Assembly: GCF_036226525.1 (NCBI RefSeq)
Contig: NZ_CP108487.1
Location: 1,984,001-2,048,000 of the forward strand
DNA: 64,000 bases
Origin: Kribbella sp. NBC_01245
GTDB taxonomy: Bacteria > Actinomycetota > Actinomycetes > Propionibacteriales > Kribbellaceae
Direction: 5' to 3'
Part shown: positions 61,028 to 64,000 of the stretch, in pieces
How the letters are laid out: every line of letters starts with the position of its first letter
How positions within the stretch are numbered: position 1 is the stretch's first letter
Notes under the pieces: model-generated
What the model was told of the DNA's origin: nothing
The model's input: the letters and a program-made list of their open reading frames with translations, nothing else
The model's database searches: none
Translations under genes and position numbers: made by a program

Positions 61028-62614
61028 TCAGTCGTAGCTTGCCTGGGTCCACCAGTGGCCGTTTCGTACGGCGAGGAGCCAGGCGCGGCCATCGGGGCCG
61101 ACCAACTGGAAGCGGGCTAGACGGCTTTCGGCGTCGGTGTCCCACCAGCGCTCGTCGACGGGCCAAGGACCGGCCCAGGCGGTGACGGGCTGAAGGTCCG
61201 TATCGAGATCCGGGCTGAAGTGGGACAGGTGGCCCGACAACACCCCGCGCGCGCTGACCGAGACCGAGCGCCCGTCGGGGCCGAGGACCCGGGCGGGCCG
61301 AGGCTCGGGATAAACCGTCGCGGGTGCCGGGGCGGGCAGGCTGCCCGGCCAGGGCAGGTCAGGGGCCAGCTTCGGCACGGGTCTATCGCCCCACGGGACC
61401 AGCGTCTGCCGGTCGGCCGGACCGCGGCCGCCGCCGATCACCACGGTGGCGACCGCACCATGGCCGAGCATGCTCTGGACCCGGGACAGCGCCCGGTGGA
61501 TCCGCTCGTCCGGCCCGCCACCCCACAGCCCGTCGGCGTGCGCACCGACCGGATCGACGCCGGCCGGGATGAGCCGCACCCGGGTGACCGCCGAGGTCAG
61601 CTCGCTCGTCGCCGTACCGCTGCCCTGGAGTTGCCAGCGGACCCGGTCCACCACGTCGGCGGCGCTGAACCAGCGCGGGTGCAGCCACTCCCGGTCGTGG
61701 ATCCGGCCCGACTCGGTGCCGATCTCGACGTGCAGGGTGGTGCAGACCAGGCCGAGCCCGGTCAGACCGGTGATGAACTCATCGGCCAGACCGCGGATCG
61801 AGAAGGCCACCTGGTCGACCCGGTCCACCGGTGGTTCCAGATCGACGGTGCGGGTCAGTTCGGGTGGCGCCTGCCGCGGCACCACCGGCCGGTCGTCATC
61901 GCCGCGGGCCAGCCGATGGGCGAAGGCGCCGTCACCGCCGAACCGGGTCAGCACCTCGGTCGCGGGCAGCCCGGCGAAGGCGCCGAGGGTGCGCAGGCCG
62001 AGGCGCCGGAGCAGGTCGGTGAGCGCGGGCTGTTCCAGCACGTCGACGGAGAAGTCAGCGAGAAACCCAGCCGAGCCGCCCTCCGGCACCACCTGCACCC
62101 GCGTCTCGGGCGAACTGGTCCGGGCGGCCTGCTCCGCGGCGAACGGGCCGTCGGCGATACCGATCCGCCCGCCCGGTACGTCGTACGTCTCGAGGCGGTC
62201 GAGCAGTTTCGCCGCGGCGGCCGTCTCGCTGCCGTAGAAGCGACTCGGCCCGCGGGCCCGCAGGGCGCACATGCCCGGGCGGATGATCTGCACCCCGGGC
62301 GTGAGCGCCTCCAGGCACGCCACCACCGGGTCGAAGGCGCGAGTGTCGACGACCGGGTCGTACTTCAGCACGACCAGTTCGGGACAACGGGACTGCGCAT
62401 CTCGTGTGCGCAGACCACGCCGTACGCCGCTGGCGCGAGCGGTGGCGGAGCTGGCCAGCACCTTGCCCTTCTGCAGTACGGCGACGGGCGCGTCCGGCGC
62501 GAGCCCGGCGGCCGCGGCGGCAGCTATGACGGGCCAGTCGGGGCACCAGATCACCATCGTGCGGGTCAGCGCGGATCGGGATCGGCCCGGCAGGGTCTCG
62601 GGAGAGGTCGTCAT
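61028..62614 (-). CDS. imuB: ImuB, inactive Y-family polymerase of the mutasome
   Basis: A 528-residue Y-family-like protein. It bridges DnaE2, ImuA' and the beta clamp in SOS mutagenesis. The N-terminus MVIWCPDWPVIAAAAAAGL replaces the metal-binding Asp cluster of active Y polymerases, as is normal for ImuB. The fingers/palm-like part (GVRRGLRTRDAQSRCPELVVL…SRFYGSE) and little-finger-like part are recognisable. It overlaps imuA' by ATGA, 9 bases upstream of the APH gene. Confidence 0.92.
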   Translation of the reverse strand: MTTSPETLPGRSRSALTRTMVIWCPDWPVIAAAAAAGLAPDAPVAVLQKGKVLASSATARASGVRRGLRTRDAQSRCPELVVLKYDPVVDTRAFDPVVACLEALTPGVQIIRPGMCALRARGPSRFYGSETAAAAKLLDRLETYDVPGGRIGIADGPFAAEQAARTSSPETRVQVVPEGGSAGFLADFSVDVLEQPALTDLLRRLGLRTLGAFAGLPATEVLTRFGGDGAFAHRLARGDDDRPVVPRQAPPELTRTVDLEPPVDRVDQVAFSIRGLADEFITGLTGLGLVCTTLHVEIGTESGRIHDREWLHPRWFSAADVVDRVRWQLQGSGTATSELTSAVTRVRLIPAGVDPVGAHADGLWGGGPDERIHRALSRVQSMLGHGAVATVVIGGGRGPADRQTLVPWGDRPVPKLAPDLPWPGSLPAPAPATVYPEPRPARVLGPDGRSVSVSARGVLSGHLSHFSPDLDTDLQPVTAWAGPWPVDERWWDTDAESRLARFQLVGPDGRAWLLAVRNGHWWTQASYD

Positions 62615-63426
62615 CCCACCGCCTCCTGCTGCCAAACCGGCGCCACTATCGGAGCAAGCCCTGAAACCGGCACAGGGTCGACCGAGCGGATCGAGCCGTC
62701 TTCCGCTGGCAACCAGAGCAGATGCCGATTCGGCCGACCAGCCGAGCCACGACCCGTGACAGCGATCGTCGCCTGCCGGGCCAGCAACCGGCCATGCCCA
62801 GGCTGCAACCCGGTCCACCGAGTGCCCTGGACCTCGAACCGCGCCTCGCTTCCCGGCCAGGCGCCGACCGAGATCAGCACCGCGCCCCGGGACCGCAACC
62901 GCGCTGCCAGCCGGGACGCCTCCCCCGGGGTCACCACGCCGGGCGGCCGGACCACCACCACGGTCAGGGCGTCGACCAGAGCGGCCACCACGCTCAGCCA
63001 GTCCTGCTCGGGATCGGGCACCAGCACGAGCCGGTCGAGATCGACGCCGAGCCCGCGCGCCGCCTCCGCACCGAAGGTCGGCAGGCCGACCACCCCGCAC
63101 CAGGCGCCCTCGGCCGACGGACCGGCCATCATCGCCATCACCAGCGAGGTCGAACCGCGGACGGAGTACGTCGCGCCGCCGCGCAGGGAACCACCCGGGA
63201 GCAGCTCCGAGACGCCCGGCAAGGTCGGCAACGTCCGGTCCTGCGCGGCCGTGTCGAGCGCCTGCTGCACCCGCGTCTCAGTCGTCCGCGGCGCCGGCAC
63301 CACCCGCCGCGGCACCGCTGCCCCACCCGGCACCACCGCCACCTGCGGCGCGGCAGACTCCGCGGTGGCGAGCCGGGCGGCGTGTTGCTCCCGGGCCCTG
63401 GCCAGCAGGGCCCGAGCCTGGTCCAT
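62611..63426 (-). CDS. imuA': ImuA', RecA-like mutasome protein
   Basis: About 271 residues with a RecA-like core of reduced type: a P-loop-like region at LPGGSLRGGATYSVRGSTSLVMAM, the strand LVLVPDPEQDWLSVVAALVDALTVVVV, and a Pro/Gly-rich end (WLPAEDGSIRSVDPVPVSG). It interacts with ImuB. The ATG at 63426 is chosen since the upstream GTG at 63477 lies only about seven bases from the LexA box, leaving no room for a leader. Confidence 0.9.
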   Translation of the reverse strand: MDQARALLARAREQHAARLATAESAAPQVAVVPGGAAVPRRVVPAPRTTETRVQQALDTAAQDRTLPTLPGVSELLPGGSLRGGATYSVRGSTSLVMAMMAGPSAEGAWCGVVGLPTFGAEAARGLGVDLDRLVLVPDPEQDWLSVVAALVDALTVVVVRPPGVVTPGEASRLAARLRSRGAVLISVGAWPGSEARFEVQGTRWTGLQPGHGRLLARQATIAVTGRGSAGRPNRHLLWLPAEDGSIRSVDPVPVSGLAPIVAPVWQQEAVG

Positions 63427-63483
63427 CGGGGGCTCCCGAAATTCACCAGAGCCGAGCTGCGATCCCCGTGCCGTCACTCACCC

Positions 63484-63507
63484 ATGTTCGAACACCTGTT
63501 CGAACAT
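63484..63507. promoter_or_regulatory. LexA (SOS) box upstream of imuA'-imuB
   Basis: ATGTTCGAAC and GTTCGAACAT are perfect inverted arms with four bases between; the centre TCGAACACCTGTTCGA is an ideal actinobacterial SOS box. It lies between the BTAD gene stop and imuA', 57 bases before the chosen start. Confidence 0.92.
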
Positions 63508-63528
63508 GTCAACTAACGCGGAGGGCGA

Positions 63529-64000
63529 TCAGGCGACCACCGCGTGCGGCCGACGGAAGCCCGGCAGCAACTCGTCCACCAACGCGTCGGTCTCCGGCTC
63601 GGCACCCCGCGGCCCACCGTGCTTGGCCAGCATCGAGTACATCTGGGCCGCTACCGCGCTGACGTCCTCGCGCTGCCCGAAGTGGTCCGCCAGTCGCAGC
63701 GTGGCCCGCCACAACTCCTCCGAGGCCGGGTCGAACTTCAGGCCGGTCTGCAGCGCCGTACGGGCCAAGTTGCCGTCGTTGGCGCGCAGCGAGGCCTCGG
63801 CCAGCTTGAGCGCCGCGTCCACGACCGCCTCGGCCATCCGGCGCTCGATCCCGGAGGTCGCGAGCCAGGAGTAACGCCCGGCCGGCAGCTTCGACCAGGC
63901 CGGACCGTGCACCAGGCCGAGTGCCGTCGAGAGCGGACCACGCGGGTCGTCCATCAGCGACGCCTGCTTGGTCAGCGTGCGGAAGACGTCCCAGTCGACG
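63529..64000 (-). CDS. BTAD-type transcriptional regulator, C-terminal part (5' end outside window)
   Basis: The last 156 residues of a larger protein; the frame stays open to the window edge (VDWDVFRTLTKQASLMDDPRGPLSTALGLVHGPAW…). It matches the bacterial transcriptional activator domain: a tetratricopeptide-like helical repeat (RRMAEAVVDAALKLAEASLRANDGNLARTALQTGLKFDPASEELWRATLRLADHFG). In actinomycetes this C-terminus belongs to large LysM/BTAD membrane regulators. No DNA-binding part is in the window. Confidence 0.78.
   Translation of the reverse strand, partial: VDWDVFRTLTKQASLMDDPRGPLSTALGLVHGPAWSKLPAGRYSWLATSGIERRMAEAVVDAALKLAEASLRANDGNLARTALQTGLKFDPASEELWRATLRLADHFGQREDVSAVAAQMYSMLAKHGGPRGAEPETDALVDELLPGFRRPHAVVA

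Noticed and set aside
61220..63874. Long open frame on the plus strand opposite imuB and imuA'
   Set aside because: Arg/Gly/Pro/Ser-rich shadow with no domain; both genes on the minus strand are well supported.

Overview
The window is a high-GC chromosome segment from an actinomycete. Codon use is strongly G/C at third positions, GTG starts are frequent, and most operon joints are ATGA/GTGA overlaps. Two blocks keep gene orders known from Mycobacterium tuberculosis (dut–DUF3093–DUF4193–suhB, like Rv2697c–Rv2701c; and pgsA–DUF881–sbp–DUF881–gcvH–garA–merR–DUF151–merR–gcvP, like Rv1822–Rv1832). Gene content and style suggest a Nocardioidales-type soil actinomycete such as Kribbella, but that genus is an inference. 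No rRNA, tRNA, CRISPR array, prophage or transposase gene was seen.

Layout. 1–4.5 kb: dUTPase (cut by the window edge), thioesterase, small DUF proteins, inositol monophosphatase, and ferrochelatase with a Cys-rich tail. 4.5–11 kb: MFS exporter, XRE regulator/SDR/tautomerase group, TRIC-type channel, phosphotransferase, an FMN-riboswitch-controlled type-2 lumazine synthase bracketed by a 27-bp direct repeat, and fdhD. 11–21 kb: a SigK/RskA-like pair with an 18-bp tandem repeat in the anti-sigma gene, a YhaN/YhaO-like (SbcC/SbcD-type) repair pair, GNAT, NUDIX and HAD genes, and a second ECF sigma/anti-sigma pair. 21–25.6 kb: tldD–tldE, DUF805 protein, methyltransferase. 25.6–32.6 kb: a five-gene hydroxamate–citrate siderophore operon with a double iron box. 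32.8–43.5 kb: serine hydrolase, then the glycine-cleavage/GarA/cell-envelope block with a glycine riboswitch. 43.7–52.9 kb: TetR–aldo/keto reductase, GNAT, a shortened NUDIX gene, an FtsX-type ABC exporter, and a broken LuxR regulator. 52.9–64 kb: SOS mutasome genes (dnaE2; imuA'–imuB) with LexA boxes, separated by an accessory block holding an ECF42 sigma/DGPF pair; then the 3' part of a BTAD-type regulator.

The least explained signal is a set of interspersed intergenic dyad elements. Several have perfect 31–36 bp arms separated by about 31–36 nt, and copies at 17.7, 21.1 and 32.7 kb share nearly the same arms (core TTCATTCGTCGGAATCCGCC). A 38.1-kb copy has diverged arms that still pair perfectly. 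Related modules (CCGCGAGTGGTCGCGTC; paired TCATCGGTCCCTTGTGACC) lie in other gaps and in one place nest around a hairpin. They look like a REP/MITE-like or terminator-like family that is kept as RNA or DNA hairpins.
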